Assembly: GCA_026826555.1 (NCBI GenBank)
Contig: JAKSZT010054324.1
Span: 4,486,835 to 4,550,834, forward strand
Origin: Tolypeutes matacus
Taxonomy: Eukaryota > Chordata > Mammalia > Cingulata > Chlamyphoridae
Direction of reading: 5' to 3'
DNA: 64,000 nucleotides
Of this stretch, positions 22,206 to 33,558 are shown one piece after another (positions within the stretch are counted from its first letter, which is position 1; each line of letters starts with the position of its first letter). Both the position numbers and the translations under genes were made by a program. The notes beneath the pieces were generated by a model, which worked only from the letters and a program-made list of their open reading frames with translations, had not been told where the DNA came from and made no database searches.

Positions 22206-25053
22206 GTGAGCATTCCAAATTGTAAAACAGCAGAGATCTGTTAAACTTTCCGGGGTAGAGCTATTACTAGAGTGTGGTGTCTCTTTTCTCCTACAATTGG
22301 CATACCATGTTGGCATCTGTGCTACCTGCTGGGAAAAAAAATTCTGGGCACATATCAATCCACTCGAGTGGTCTTCAAATACACTGGAATTCTTGGGTTG
22401 CCTTGTAGTGTTCGCAAATCTGCATACACATAGCCTGGTATTTGCAGGTCATAGCTACTCCTCAAGTATTTGTACTAGCATTAAGTTGTAAAAATTGAAG
22501 CCAACCTGATATAGCTACTCTATGTGTGTGTGTTTGTGAGCCACATAGGGCCTAGAGTCCTCAGAAGCAACATTTTACCTCCTTTGTAGAGAGATACCTA
22601 CTTTCTGCCAGACCTATAGAATAATACTTAAGTGTATCATTACTAATCCATTTATATTCAATGCAAGTTAATCATCAGTATTGTCTTTTCCCCAAGGGTA
22701 GAGAAAGTTAGGATCATTCCTAGGAAGCTTTAAGAGAACACTTTTCTTTAGCCCTAAGTGTGACTACTCCCATTCTCTAGTCTAGAATATGCTGAAGATT
22801 TTCTTTCAAACTCAATAAACCTTTTGATTAATTTCCTTTTTCTGAATCTCCTTCAAATTCTGCTTCTCAGAAATACCTCATTGCTCCATATTTCTGATTC
22901 CTTTTCATCCTCAATTCAAAAAGGCTTCCCATCAATGTATTCTAACTTCTCTTTTCTTCTATTTTAGCTAATAGAAATCTTGTTTCACCTCAAGAGAACA
23001 ACTCCCTGTGGTCAGTGAATGACAGGGATGCCAGTGTCGACTTGGTATAAGAACACAACCAAAAGTGAAAGCACTGAGCATGTGCATGCCCAAGCTTAAA
23101 TAGACTTCCAAATGTGTTTCAAATATTTTGATTGCGAGGAAGTAGAAAAATTGTCTATATAATCAAGAAAAAAAAAAAAAAAAAAGAAAAAAAAAAGGAA
23201 AAAGAAAAAAGGACAGCAATGATCTCCAGTAAAATTAATAGAAAGCTTTAAAATGACTTGACACTGTGTTTCTAAAACAATTTGGGATCAGCAGACCAAC
23301 CAAGCAGGTCTGTGAGTTTAAATAAACACACCAGGGTCTCCTAATGCCCATGTTAGTTTTGTGTGCTTTAGGTGACTTGGTTCCATTTGTAAACCCAAAT
23401 TGTCAATCTGACCACTTCTCAAAATATCAGGTATACTTTAGGTTAAGAAAAAACAACAACTCACAATTTCACATTTGAATTCCAGGTCAGGGTGAAATTT
23501 AATGCAGAGTTATAAACCCTCTAAGTAAGGGTTTATGTGGAATTTCCAACACAACCCCAAGATCAGCAATACAAATGGCACTACTGTAATAAAAGAAACA
23601 AGAAAGCTTTCAATATGTTGTCTAAGAACTTGAGCACATTGAAGGTGATTTATGAGCAAGCAGACTAAACATTTAAATGCCTTTCCTAGCAATGGTATAT
23701 TTTTCAATACAATAAGCGTGCTCATATATGCTTCTGCATTCCATGACAGTACCACTCCTGACAATATAAGCCTTTTCTGATAGGGTAACATTTCCAATCC
23801 AAGATTAAAATCTTGGAAACTTGTCAACAGAAAAGGATGATAATATGAGTGAAACGGCAGCTATCAAAGAAAAATGCCTTGCAAGTAATTTCCGTAATGG
23901 TCAACTTCTAGTCATTTTCTCTTTCCCCTTCTCTCTTAAATATAGAGGTTGGCCTGAAGGCCATTTTAATATTTTGGATAAGTGCAGTTACAAACCAGAA
24001 ATCCATGAACACAGGAAAAAGTGAGTCATTTAATACCACAAAAATAAACTTTTTACATTTCTTGTTTCCATTTCTAATGCAGACTATAAAGAATGTTTTT
24101 CTTTTGATGAATAAGGATTTAAGCAGTGAGTTCACAATAAATCCTCGAATTTCATGATGCACTAAAATTTAGAGGATCAGAGAGTCTGAAGTTTTCTTGG
24201 GTATATTTCCATAATTTTTTTCTATGTTACTTTATTTAATCTTCCTCTATTCCAGACACTAGGGCTGAATGACCTACTAGGTCTTTTCTATATTTTTCTT
24301 CTTAAAATTCTCCTTTTCTATTTGCAATGTGGAATGATTTCTCTAATCTCTGGCATGCCCTTGACTATACTGTGGGTAAATTGGGGTCACTCTCAGTTTT
24401 ACTAGCTATATAGGATGGCAAGTCAAAAGGCATTTGTGTGCCAAAGGAGTATATCTGACAATGTTGAAACTATTTGTACATTTTTACTACTACAATCTTT
24501 CTAAAATATTTTATTCCCGTCTTACACTAGAGTAGCTATGTGAATTTCAAATTCTAATTTTTCTTTCCTTTGGTTAGACATACCTTTATCTTGTTAAAAA
24601 AAGATTGATACATAGCTTTTTTCTTCACACTGTTCTGGGCACTTTAAATCAAACATATTTCTTTATACATACACACACTCTATTTACTTCTTAGAACTTA
24701 TAGAACTTATATTATCATTTATTCAATGATCAAGCGTCATTCAATACAATTTATTAACCATCTGTTCTCTGCCAGCCCGGCCTGTTCTGTGCCCTTGGGG
24801 ACACATTTTGAAGTCAGACTTGTGCATGTTTCAGCCAAAATCTAAGTGTGATTCTTCAGGCCTGACCATAGGCAATTACAAAGGCTTTACCTGGCTGCCC
24901 TCCCCACACAGACTGGGTACACAACCAGTGAACTGAAGTCTCTGAAGGCAGTTGCAGTCAAGGACTCAGGCCCTCTTGGGTATCTGTTCTTACCGGTATC
25001 TGCATTCCCAACCTGAGGACTTCCTAGGTGCCTTCGCTGAGATCTTCTGATGG
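22206..25053. other. Unassigned DNA with an A-rich tract at 23,166-23,212
   Basis: Almost 3 kb without a recognisable gene. An impure A-rich tract at about 23,166-23,212 could be an old retroelement tail, but the sequence upstream of it is not recognised. Some quiet, repeat-free segments here (22.6-23.1 and 23.3-24.2 kb) could be conserved non-coding DNA, which sequence alone cannot show. Confidence 0.45.
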
Positions 25054-25568
25054 GGGACTGTATTAGTTAGCCAAAGGGGTGCTAATGTGAAATACCAAAA
25101 ATGGGTAGGTCTTTATAAAGGGTATTTATTCGGGGTAGAAGTCCACAGATACCAGGCCATAAAGCGTTAGGTTTCTTCTCTCACCACAGTCCATTGCCAC
25201 GTGTTAGAGCAAGACAGTTACCAGCGTTTGCCAGGGTTCAGGCTTCTGGGGTTCCTCTCTTCCCGGGGCTGCGTTTCTCTCCGGGCTCAGCTCCTGTTTC
25301 CTCCACAAGGTCAGCTGTAGACGGTCAGGCAAATGGCTTGCTTCTCTTCTGGGGCCTTCTTTCCAATATCAAAACTGCTTCTCAAAAGACTGCTTCAACT
25401 GTCCTTTGCTTTGCCTTTTATATTCAATTCCCCACTCACCAAGGGGTGGGGCTCAACGCCCTAATCCTAACCTAATCATGCCCAGATTAACAGATCAGTT
25501 TACAAGCATGATTCAATTATATTTTTGGAATTCATAATTACATCAAATTCCCCAACGGTTACAGGGAC
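25054..25568 (-). mobile_element. Solo LTR (MaLR/ERVL-like) with perfect 5-bp target-site duplication
   Basis: The 5 bases GGGAC at 25,054-25,058 and 25,564-25,568 flank a 505-bp element that starts TGTATTAGTTAGCC and ends GGTTACA on the plus strand, i.e. TG...CA ends. In minus orientation it has a TATA box (ATATAAAA, complement of 25,416-25,423) followed downstream by AATAAA (complement of about 25,122-25,127), so it is an LTR transcribing toward lower coordinates. There is no internal retroviral sequence on either side, hence a solo LTR left by recombination. A second member of the same family lies at 57.7-58.2 kb in the other orientation. Short frames in it are not genes. Confidence 0.85.
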
Positions 25569-26085
25569 TATGGGAGATCTTTAAGATACTTTCTCCATTC
25601 TAACTCAGTTCTCAATACTTTTCCGCTCCTAAAAACCCTCTCCCCGCCACACCCTTTTTTCCCCGGATCTTCCCAGCTCCAAGGTCCACAAAACTACAGG
25701 AACTTTTATTCTGGGCTCCCTCTGCAGTGAGTTGCACGCCTGTGTTGATTTATCTGAACCCCTGGTGGTGCCATTCCATGGGCGATAACACAACAGAGGC
25801 AGCCAGCTCTTTTCCTCTGGGTGACCTCTTTGTTATCCTATCACTGCAAGTGATTGTAGCCTTCCCTGTTAGTTGTAGTTTGGCTTAATTTTTGTTTTAA
25901 TCAGCTACCTTTGACGCCTGGCAGCTCAGCTTAGCACTCTCTGCTCAGTTCTTGACAGAGCCAGAAGTGTCAATCAGGCTTCATACCTCAGAGTGATACT
26001 ACTAGGTGAGGACAAAGTGGGGGTGCGTCATAAAAGGACTACCAAACTGAAGCCTTGGGGTTAGGGAAGTCTTCCTAGAGAGATG
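25569..26085. other. Unassigned DNA
   Basis: Moderately GC-richer than its surroundings; no feature recognised. Confidence 0.45.
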
Positions 26086-26272
26086 CTTCTCAAGGTGTGG
26101 TCCCTGGACTTCAGCATCAATACCACCTGGGATCTTGTTGGAAATGTAAATTCTCAGGCCTTATCTCAGACCCCTTGAATGGGAAACTCTGGAGGTGAGT
26201 CATCTTCTTGTGTTGTAATAAGCCCTCTGGGTGATTCTGATACATTATTCAATTTTGAGAATCATTGTCCCA
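26086..26272 (+). mobile_element. MER5A-type hAT DNA transposon
   Basis: The non-autonomous element is nearly complete: GCTTCTCAAGGTGTGGTCCC at the left, ACCACCTGGGATCTTGTTGG, GGGTGATTCTGATACATTA and TTTTGAGAATCATTG at the right. Its imperfect terminal inverted repeats (CTTCTCAAGGTGTGG and TTTGAGAATCATTG) still pair in part. Mobilised long ago by a Charlie-like transposase; it codes for nothing. Confidence 0.85.
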
Positions 26273-27270
26273 GAAGAACTAACAACTTCGTAAGTAAAAT
26301 ACATGTTCTATTAACCACCAGCCTCATTTGCATAATTGATACCTCTTAATAATCAAGTCATCTGGTAAGAGATCCCTTTGTTTCATTTGTGTCTAAACAG
26401 TAAAAAAAATATGAAACAGCTTCTATTTTTAATGACTATTACTTACCAATACTTTGTCTATCCAGCACAAATTTAACTGGCTTAAAGGTAAAATTCAGGC
26501 AAGTAACTATTTAATTTGAACTATACAATGCCAAACAACATCAATGAAACAGCAACAAAAACAGTTTCTTTTCAAAACTAAATAGGCGAGTTGACTAAAC
26601 TCATCAACTCCATTTAGTGTTCTTGGAAATCAAGTGTGATTTGTGAAGAGAGCATATGTGTCCTACCACCCTATCTTTTGGCTCACTGCTCTGGGAGTTG
26701 ATTGAACAGTCAAGTTTCCATATCTCACCCTGGGGAATGAGAGTGGGATTCACTCCTCCTTACCTTCTTCATCATGGGAGTGAAGGCAAAATGGAAGAAA
26801 GGGAAATGTAGCTAAACAATTAATAAGAGTAGGATTAATCTTTTTGATTATAGTTCTATGCTATAATTAACACTTGAGAGGCATATTTGTTGATATCAAT
26901 ATATGCATATTTTTATGTGTCTACTATATAAATTGTTTTATAAGGAATTCCTAGAAAATAAATGGACATCAAAACAAACAGCACGAATTTGTTCATTGTA
27001 TCAAGGCAATTGAGATATATTTAACATTTTAATAAATATGCTGTATTATTTTATATCTTATTTAGCAATGATACTAATAATCTAATCCATTTTTATAATG
27101 ACTCAACTATGTCATGTTGCAAATCATTCCCTGAAATATAATTATATAGATAATGAGTCATCAAGTCCTGTACATTTGCATTTTTAAATATCTCTATCAT
27201 TATTAAAAATATACCCATGTAGAACCAACAATATTTAAAAATTTTCTTTAATCTGTTCTCCTCATCTTCT
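26273..27270. other. Unassigned AT-rich DNA
   Basis: No gene or clear repeat. The segment 26,820-27,240 is very AT-rich. Confidence 0.5.
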
Positions 27271-27745
27271 CTTTCTTGGACTTTTTTTTTTTTTTTTTTT
27301 TTTAAAGAATTTATTTATTTACTTTATCCATTTTAAACCCCCCCCTTCCCCATTTGCTGTTTTGTGTCCATTTGCTGGGCAATTCTCCGTGTCTGTTTCC
27401 TGCCATCTCTTCTCATCCTCCTCCTCCAGTCTTCACCAGGATTCGATCCTGGAGACCTCCCAGGTAGGAGAGAGGTATCCTGCTGCCTGCACCACCTCAG
27501 CTCCTGGCTTCTGGAGCTTTATCGGAGCATTCGTCTTGTCTCTCCCCTGTTACGTCATCATTCTGCTGCATGGCTCCCGGGGCCCGACAGCTCAGCGTCA
27601 CACAGAGCCTGGCAGCCCATGCGCCTTCTATATATATTTATTTTATTTTACCGGGAGGTCCCAGGGATCGAACCCAGGTCCCTCCATATGGCAGACGGAC
27701 GCCCAACCATTTGAGCCACATCCGCCCCCCTTTCTTGGACTTTTT
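27271..27745 (-). mobile_element. Dimeric DAS-type SINE with perfect 16-bp target-site duplication
   Basis: CTTTCTTGGACTTTTT occurs at 27,271-27,286 and 27,730-27,745. Between them is a minus-strand SINE with two tRNA-related monomers: antisense B boxes GGGATCGAACCC (about 27,664-27,675) and GGATTCGATCC (about 27,439-27,449), with a long T run at the left as the A-tail. The linker has TTACGTCATCATTCTGCTGC, also found in the copy at 60.5-60.95 kb, so the two belong to the same dimeric subfamily. Three overlapping plus-strand frames of 60-130 residues inside it are antisense SINE text. Confidence 0.9.
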
Positions 27746-28319
27746 CAATACTTGCTAATTTGACTCCCAGCTTTCTTGTCTCATATCCCCACACACCCCA
27801 TTCCAATTAACCCACCATTTTCTACGTAGCCCATCTGGAATTCCTGCTGGGTCTTCTGTTTCTTAGAGGGCATTCAGGTAGCTGTGGGTTTTCTCATTTT
27901 CTCATTTCATTCTGTCTTCTCAATATGATTTTATTGACATCTCTTCATCATCCCAATCACTCCTTTTGGGATATGATTCAGTCTCTCTTAGTGCCTGGAG
28001 CCCAAAGTAAACACAATCTACATAGAGAAGAACAGAAGCATTGCCTCTCTTACCTTAGTCCTTGTCTGATGTAATCTCAGTTTACATTGATACTTTTGAA
28101 AGCCAAATCACACAAATGCATCATTTGCTGCAGCAGAGTTAGATTTCCTCTATTCTGTACTTATACAATTGATTCATTAGCCCTTGATACCGTGGCTAGC
28201 GTAAGAGGTTGGAAGAAATATTGGTTGAGTTAAAATGTTATGTTGAATTTATGGTGACTCATTAATTAATTTCTTTTGGTTATCAATGTTCCATTGGGTA
28301 TAAATTTATAGTTGTAATA
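27746..28319. other. Unassigned DNA
   Basis: No feature recognised. Confidence 0.5.
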
Positions 28320-28765
28320 TCATTCAGGCTGCTTTTTTCCCCATCTTGCCCAAAGGGACATCATGGGAGAACTTGTCAAAAGCTTTTCTGAAATCCAGAT
28401 ACACGATTTCAACTCTATTTCTCTGATCTCCCAGTGTAGTAACTCTGTCAGTAGGAAATGAGGTTAGTCTGACAGGACTATTCTTAGTGAATAACTCATG
28501 CTGAGCTTATCATTTCCTTTTCTAAGTGCTCATAAGCCACAGTTTAAAAAAATTGTTCTAGAATCTTGCCCCAGATCAATGTCAAGCTCAGTGCTCTGTA
28601 GTTCAGAAATACACATTCTTACTCTTTTTATAAATCCTAATGACACTTCCCTATATCCAATTTTCCAGGGACTCTGCCACTGTGGGATTCCTCAGGTTCA
28701 CTGACAGTGATTAAGGCATATTTGTAGGTTCCCTGAGTAAGTTGGAAAATTCTCCTCGCTTGGTC
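28320..28765 (-). mobile_element. CR1/L3 LINE fossil, reverse-transcriptase motif A region
   Basis: Translated on the minus strand, about 28,350-28,410 reads IVYLDFRKAFDKFSHDV, which is the reverse-transcriptase motif A of CR1-clade LINEs (V-Y-L-D-F-x-K-A-F-D), including the first catalytic aspartate. Immediately upstream in the same element AQHELFTK and RLTSFPTDRVT match the expected neighbouring blocks, with a stop and diverged residues. L3/CR1 elements were active before placental mammals diverged, so this is one of the oldest identifiable pieces in the window. The rest of the element is missing. Family assignment rests on the motif and on the plus-strand text AAAGCTTTTCTGAAATCCAG. Confidence 0.8.
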
Positions 28766-28924
28766 AAGAGACCAGGATTCATTTGGAGCAGCACCTTTTA
28801 ATCTCCTCACCTAATTAAGAACACATCTATCATCTATTTGAGAAGGGAATAGGGAATTGATTAGCCCAACCTGTAGCTGAAGTCTTATTTGGTTTGATGG
28901 TCAATATAAAGTGAATCAAGTCAA
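28766..28924. other. Unassigned DNA
   Basis: No feature recognised. Confidence 0.5.
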
Positions 28925-29045
28925 CAAAATGTATTAAAGGGTCTGAAGCATGTGCAGTGCTATGCTAGGTGCTTAGAGAATGCAATAAAAAAGAAAGATA
29001 AAGCCCTGCACTTGCAGATCTGATAGTCAAGTTGGGGGAAATAAG
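28925..29045 (-). mobile_element. Ancient interspersed repeat (L2/MIR-age), weak
   Basis: GTGCTATGCTAGGTGCTTAG and GATAGTCAAGTTGGGGGAAA recall the mammal-wide text CTAGGCACTGGGGATAC ... CTAGTGGGGGAGACA. Too degraded to name. Confidence 0.35.
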
Positions 29046-29974
29046 ACTTGTAATGCCATAACCTATATAATTCAATTTGGAAGTAAAGCTGAGCTTCAAA
29101 GAACAGAATCCTTGCCATCAAAGGAATTTAAAAATAACTCAAGTTCTCTACTTATATCCCTTGAATACCATGAAGTACACCCAGAGACTCTAGAATACTC
29201 CTTAAAATTCGCTTCATTCTACTCCCCTCACATTATAACTGATCCCATTCTGGTCTCTTCAGCACCCCTGAAGATCTCCTCCAGCCCTCTAGAAGTGTCT
29301 CTCTGTATTTCTCTTGTTTGCCTCTTCCTCTGTCCTCTTTTCTTTCTGATTGTGCATCTCAAAAGCCTTATAACTAGTCTGCAAGCAAGTCTCTTGGAAG
29401 GAGAGGGCAAGAAAGAGATTGAAGTGGGCCAAACTGAAATTCTCATCTGTATCATGCAGGGAAATATTGAGAATGCTTAGAGGTTAATAAATTTTATTCT
29501 GCCATAATTAAATGTAATAAGTAATAAAAGTATAGCATCAGATAATTCAAATAAAGGCTGAATTGTGTGTCAGACACTAACTTGAAGTATTTAGAGAAAT
29601 GAAAAATCAGCCCAGGCTAGAGAAGTCAAAGCACTTTTAATGGAGGTAAAATCTAGCAGGGCTTTGAATTAATAAAGAGGAAGGAGAAAATGGATTAGAA
29701 ATCTTCAGTGACCAGAGCTTGTTAGTAAACTCTAAGCCTTGAAGTATGCTAAGATAAGCCTTCATTTGTGCAAAATCTGTATTAAAGATGAAATATTGGT
29801 ATGACAGATGGATAAGTAAGTGATAATGGTCCCCTGCTAAGGCCAATCACTTCTGCTACCAGGATTGTTAGGAGGGAGTAAGGTGGGAGTAGAAAACAGG
29901 ATAGCAGGAAGTTTAGCTGAAAAGTGTCTTCTTCCATGGGATATTTCCATCATGCCACCTCCTATCTAAAAAGG
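29046..29974. other. Unassigned DNA
   Basis: Plus- and minus-strand frames overlap at 29,112-29,480, a sign of chance. No repeat recognised. Confidence 0.45.
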
Positions 29975-30218
29975 ATTGTCATTTATTGAATACCTACCTT
30001 GTGTCAAGAACGGTGCTAGTTACTTTATGTCCTTATCCTCATTCCTCTACAATCCTGTAAGGTTGGCAGTATCCTCATTTTACAGGTGAGGAAACTGAGC
30101 TCAAAGAGGTGAAGTCATTTGCTGGAGGCTCAGACCACTGTTCAGTGGCACAATGGGATTTAAATTCAGATACATCAGATTTCAAAGCCATTTCCTTTCC
30201 AATGCACAACACAGCCTT
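29975..30218 (-). mobile_element. MIR SINE, antisense
   Basis: ATTGAATACCTACCTTGTGT, TCATTTTACAGGTGAGGAAA, CTGAGCTCAAAGAGGTGAAG and GGGATTTAAATTCAGATAC follow the full antisense MIR. Confidence 0.85.
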
Positions 30219-31329
30219 GATGAAAACAAATCAGGACTTGAAACTTCTTTTTTCATCCTTATAAAATATCTTACAATTGAAAGATAAGGGAGAATTCCAT
30301 GATATCTTTCAAATATAGGATACCATGTTCTGCTAGTTTTATTAAATATACTTTTCCTTTTTACATTGTAGAGTAAGTGCAGGCCAAATTGTTTCAATTC
30401 TATTACCATACAGATGAAATGTATTGTCATGTAGACGTTCTTTCTATTCTGGAGTTAATATCAGAAAAGTGAGATCTGCAAGGATAACTCCTTGCTACCC
30501 AATTTTTACTACATCAGAACAATGCTTGGTGCATGCCTGGCCCTTGGCTGAACTGAATTTTCTGGTTATTAATGTAACAGGTGCTGCAAAATGAAGTCTA
30601 TGACTGAAGGCCAATTTTAGTACAGGAGATAAAACGTGAAGCAATAGATAGCTCAGGAGAGGACATGGTATATGGAGATATGGTGTCCCTGAAGCGACAG
30701 ATACATATTCCTGAGCAAGAGCTCTCCTACAGTGCTCTGGCTGTTAATCCACTCAGAACTCAGAGCTCTAAATTAAAGCAGGAAAAGAACAGCAAAAGAC
30801 AAAGCACCCATAACCTAGAACAGTACAGCCCCAAGAGAGCATGCTGCAGGAGCAATAGCTGTTTTTTTTTTTCTGTTTGTTTCTACTTGCTTCCATTTCT
30901 TAACAAGGATTTGGAATGCCTGGATGGAAGGACTTGGGGATCAGACCTGTCTCAGATTTTGGGAGAGCTACTGACTAGGATATTCCTGTGGGGAAGTAAA
31001 AGCTGTGTGTGTGTTGGGGGTGGGGTGTGAGGGAAAAGGGACATCTCATTTTCAGTGTGTCTTTCTCCCTAGTTGGAGGGTTTTTTCTTAGAACTAGACA
31101 AGGACTGCCAGGACCATCTCTTGCCAACAGTGGTGATGCTAGAGGCTTTATGCTGGTGCACATCCACTCCTTCGCCGAATCCTCCCCCCGCCCCAGCCAC
31201 CATGGCTGTCTGTTTACACACAGACATTTGTTGCTTGGCATGGCATGAACCTTCACGGTTTGTTCACTCTCAGAGAATGTGCCTGATAGTGACTTATGTG
31301 GATTATCACATAGTGGGTCTCCTACAATT
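30219..31329. other. Unassigned DNA
   Basis: No gene recognised. Frames at 30,665-31,030 and 30,975-31,366 overlap on both strands with different products and no family match. A G-rich patch lies at 31,010-31,027. Confidence 0.45.
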
Positions 31330-31470
31330 ATTTTACTCATTCATTTATTCATTCATAAAACTTTAACTGAAGTCCTATTATGTGTCCATAGCAGTTCTAG
31401 GCACTGGGGGATCAATATCAAGTGAAATAAGAAACAGTCTGCTCTCAGGACCTCATAATGTCATAAGGGA
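31330..31470 (-). mobile_element. Ancient interspersed repeat (L2/MIR-age)
   Basis: CATTCATTTATTCATTCATA, TAGCAGTTCTAGGCACTGGG and CTCTCAGGACCTCATAATGT follow a common antisense mammal-wide repeat. An A22 run at about 31,482-31,503 follows but is not obviously its tail. Confidence 0.55.
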
Positions 31471-31639
31471 GCGAGGCATGCAAAAAAAAAAAAAAAAAAA
31501 AAACCAAAAACGATTTCTGTCATTTTTTTTTTTGGCCAGTGCCACAACACAGCTACATAAAGATCTAGAGGTGGCACAAAGGAAAGTATGATCATCCACA
31601 TTTGCACGATACTGATAAAACCGCAGAGAAGCTTCATGG

Positions 31640-31880
31640 TTAAAGATGCCAGGTGAAATCTTAAGAGTCAAACTCTGGTTCTCTACTTTTGAGTGGAATG
31701 AACTTGGACAAATTGCTTAAAGCTTGAGTGATCTCCATAAAATACAGGACAAGCATTTTCTCACTGGGCTCTTGGGAGAATTAAATGAGATAATGTGGGT
31801 AGGGCAGGTGGTACAGTACCTGGCCTATAGAAATTATTCAGGAAATGTTAGCTATTAGTGCTTATTGTTATTTTTGCTAT
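31640..31880 (+). mobile_element. MIR SINE, sense
   Basis: GAACTTGGACAAATTGCTTA, GAATTAAATGAGATAATGTG, TACAGTACCTGGCCTATAGA and AATGTTAGCTATTAGTG follow the sense MIR to its 3' end. Confidence 0.8.
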
Positions 31881-32039
31881 TATTATTTGCAAAGGAATAA
31901 GTCTTCCCAGAGAGTGTGTTTCATCTTAGACTAGACTAGTCAGCAATGGGAGAATAGTGAGCTGGGAAAACTTTTCAGAAGAGGAAATAGAATGTGCAAT
32001 GGCCTGGAGACCACAAAGACTGTATTACATCTGGTAGAA

Positions 32040-32380
32040 TCAATTGTGCTTCAAGCTCCTTATTGAGTCCTCCATTCTGTTGCTTATCATACTACCCTGT
32101 AGTTCTTTGAAAATAAGCCTGTCCTTTTCTCCTCACCTGGTAAACCACTCATTATTCAGAACTAATTGAGAAGTCACCTTTCTTGTCATGTCTCTGGGTT
32201 CCTGAGACAGACTTCTTTGTTCTCCCTTTGTCCCTGTACTTAATCAAACTGCATTAAGAGGACTTGGTGAACATGCCTTTCCTTCCCACCAGGATTCAGA
32301 GATGAGTGTGGCTTACTCAGTTTCGTATTCCCAGTACCTGCTTGCTTAATGCCTGGCAACTAGCATTGTGGACCTGTGAA
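32040..32380 (+). mobile_element. L2 3' part, sense
   Basis: AATTGAGAAGTCACCTTTCT, TTCCTGAGACAGACTTCTTT and CAGTACCTGCTTGCTTAATG correspond to the L2 3' region, with the terminal GCCTGGCAACTAGC. Confidence 0.5.
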
Positions 32381-32914
32381 AACTGCTTTGTTAACTAAGA
32401 AAACATAATGGCAGGAAGTCATATAGCAAGAATGGAACATCCCCTTCTTGCCTAGAGGATCTGAGTCACTTTGAAACAGGAACAGCTTAATTTCCAACCC
32501 AGGTACAGAACTTCAGATAATGGGCACAAGATGCCGTATTTATATTAATTTCATAGTATTCAAAGAAATAGGACCCTGAATCAACTTTTGGCCCCAGGTC
32601 TGATAATCATTTATACGTTGTCCTGCTTTGCTTTAAGCCTATCAAAACAAATGTATTTTTATCTACCTGACATCCTTCTCCCAAATTCTGTAATACCCCA
32701 TCTTTGCTTGGTGAATTGCTCTATGGTTCTTCTTTGAATATGGTCTCCTGTTGCAGCAAGGAAATAAAGAGTGTCCCTGGTGGTTTTTATCGGATGGGCT
32801 CTAACACTATAGAGTCAATATTTAGTTCCTGGATGAATTGACACAGAGATCAGGAAACTTGGGTTCTAGACCTTCCTCTACTGTGAACATCACGATGTTG
32901 AGCAATAAAACGGA
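32381..32914. other. Unassigned DNA
   Basis: No feature recognised. Confidence 0.5.
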
Positions 32915-33155
32915 TGGTTAACAATGTGGGCTCTGGGTCAAAGCTATCCTGGCGTGGATGCTTTCTAATGATCTGACCTTAGGCAATTCCCATGAGATCT
33001 CTGAGCACTCAATTTTCTCCTTTGTAAAATATGGACAATAATAATGCCTATTTCATAAGGAAATGATAGGACCAAATAAGTTAAAGGGAATAAAGTACTT
33101 GGCATACTTTTTGGCTCATAGACCTCCTTTAATATGAGCAGCTATTATTACTGAA
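32915..33155 (+). mobile_element. MIR SINE, sense
   Basis: CAATGTGGGCTCTGGGTCAA, TCTGACCTTAGGCAATTCCC, CTCCTTTGTAAAATATGGAC and GCTATTATTA follow the sense MIR. Confidence 0.75.
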
Positions 33156-33234
33156 CTCCTTGGATCTCACGTTCCTTAATTATGCAGTGAGAAGGTTGAA
33201 TCAGTCATCTCTGTGTTATTATCCAACTCTGATA

Positions 33235-33558
33235 GCACAACATAGTGAATGTAATTAATGGCATGAATTAAATATTTGAATATGGTTAAAAGGGGGAAAT
33301 TTTAGGTTGTATGTATGCTACTAGAATAAAAATTTAAAAAATAAAACAGGACTGCACAACACAGTGAACCCTAATATAAACCATGGACTACAGTTATTAT
33401 AATTAGTAAAATTATAATAATAATCTTTCATCAATTGTAACAAATGTATCACATTAATGTGGAGTGTTAATAATAGGGTGGGATATGGGAACTCTGTGTT
33501 TTCTGCATGATTTTTCTGTAAATCTACAACTTCTCTAATAAATTTTAAAAATTAACGT
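33235..33558 (+). mobile_element. L1 3' UTR end, sense
   Basis: CCCTAATATAAACCATGGAC, TTCATCAATTGTAACAAATG, TCACATTAATGTGGAGTGTT, GGATATGGGAACTCTGTG and TCTCTAATAAATTTTAAAAA form an L1 3' end on the plus strand. The same family occurs antisense at 35.5, 48.9 and 58.6-59.2 kb. This is the only sense copy in the window. Confidence 0.75.

Noticed and set aside
27362..27763. Overlapping plus-strand frames of 116 and 133 codons, similar to frames at 60,517-61,036
   Set aside because: The likeness comes from two copies of the same dimeric SINE read antisense; not a conserved protein family.
30665..31366. Three overlapping frames of 97-121 codons on both strands
   Set aside because: Mutually overlapping in different frames with no family match and no splice-site pattern that would make them exons.
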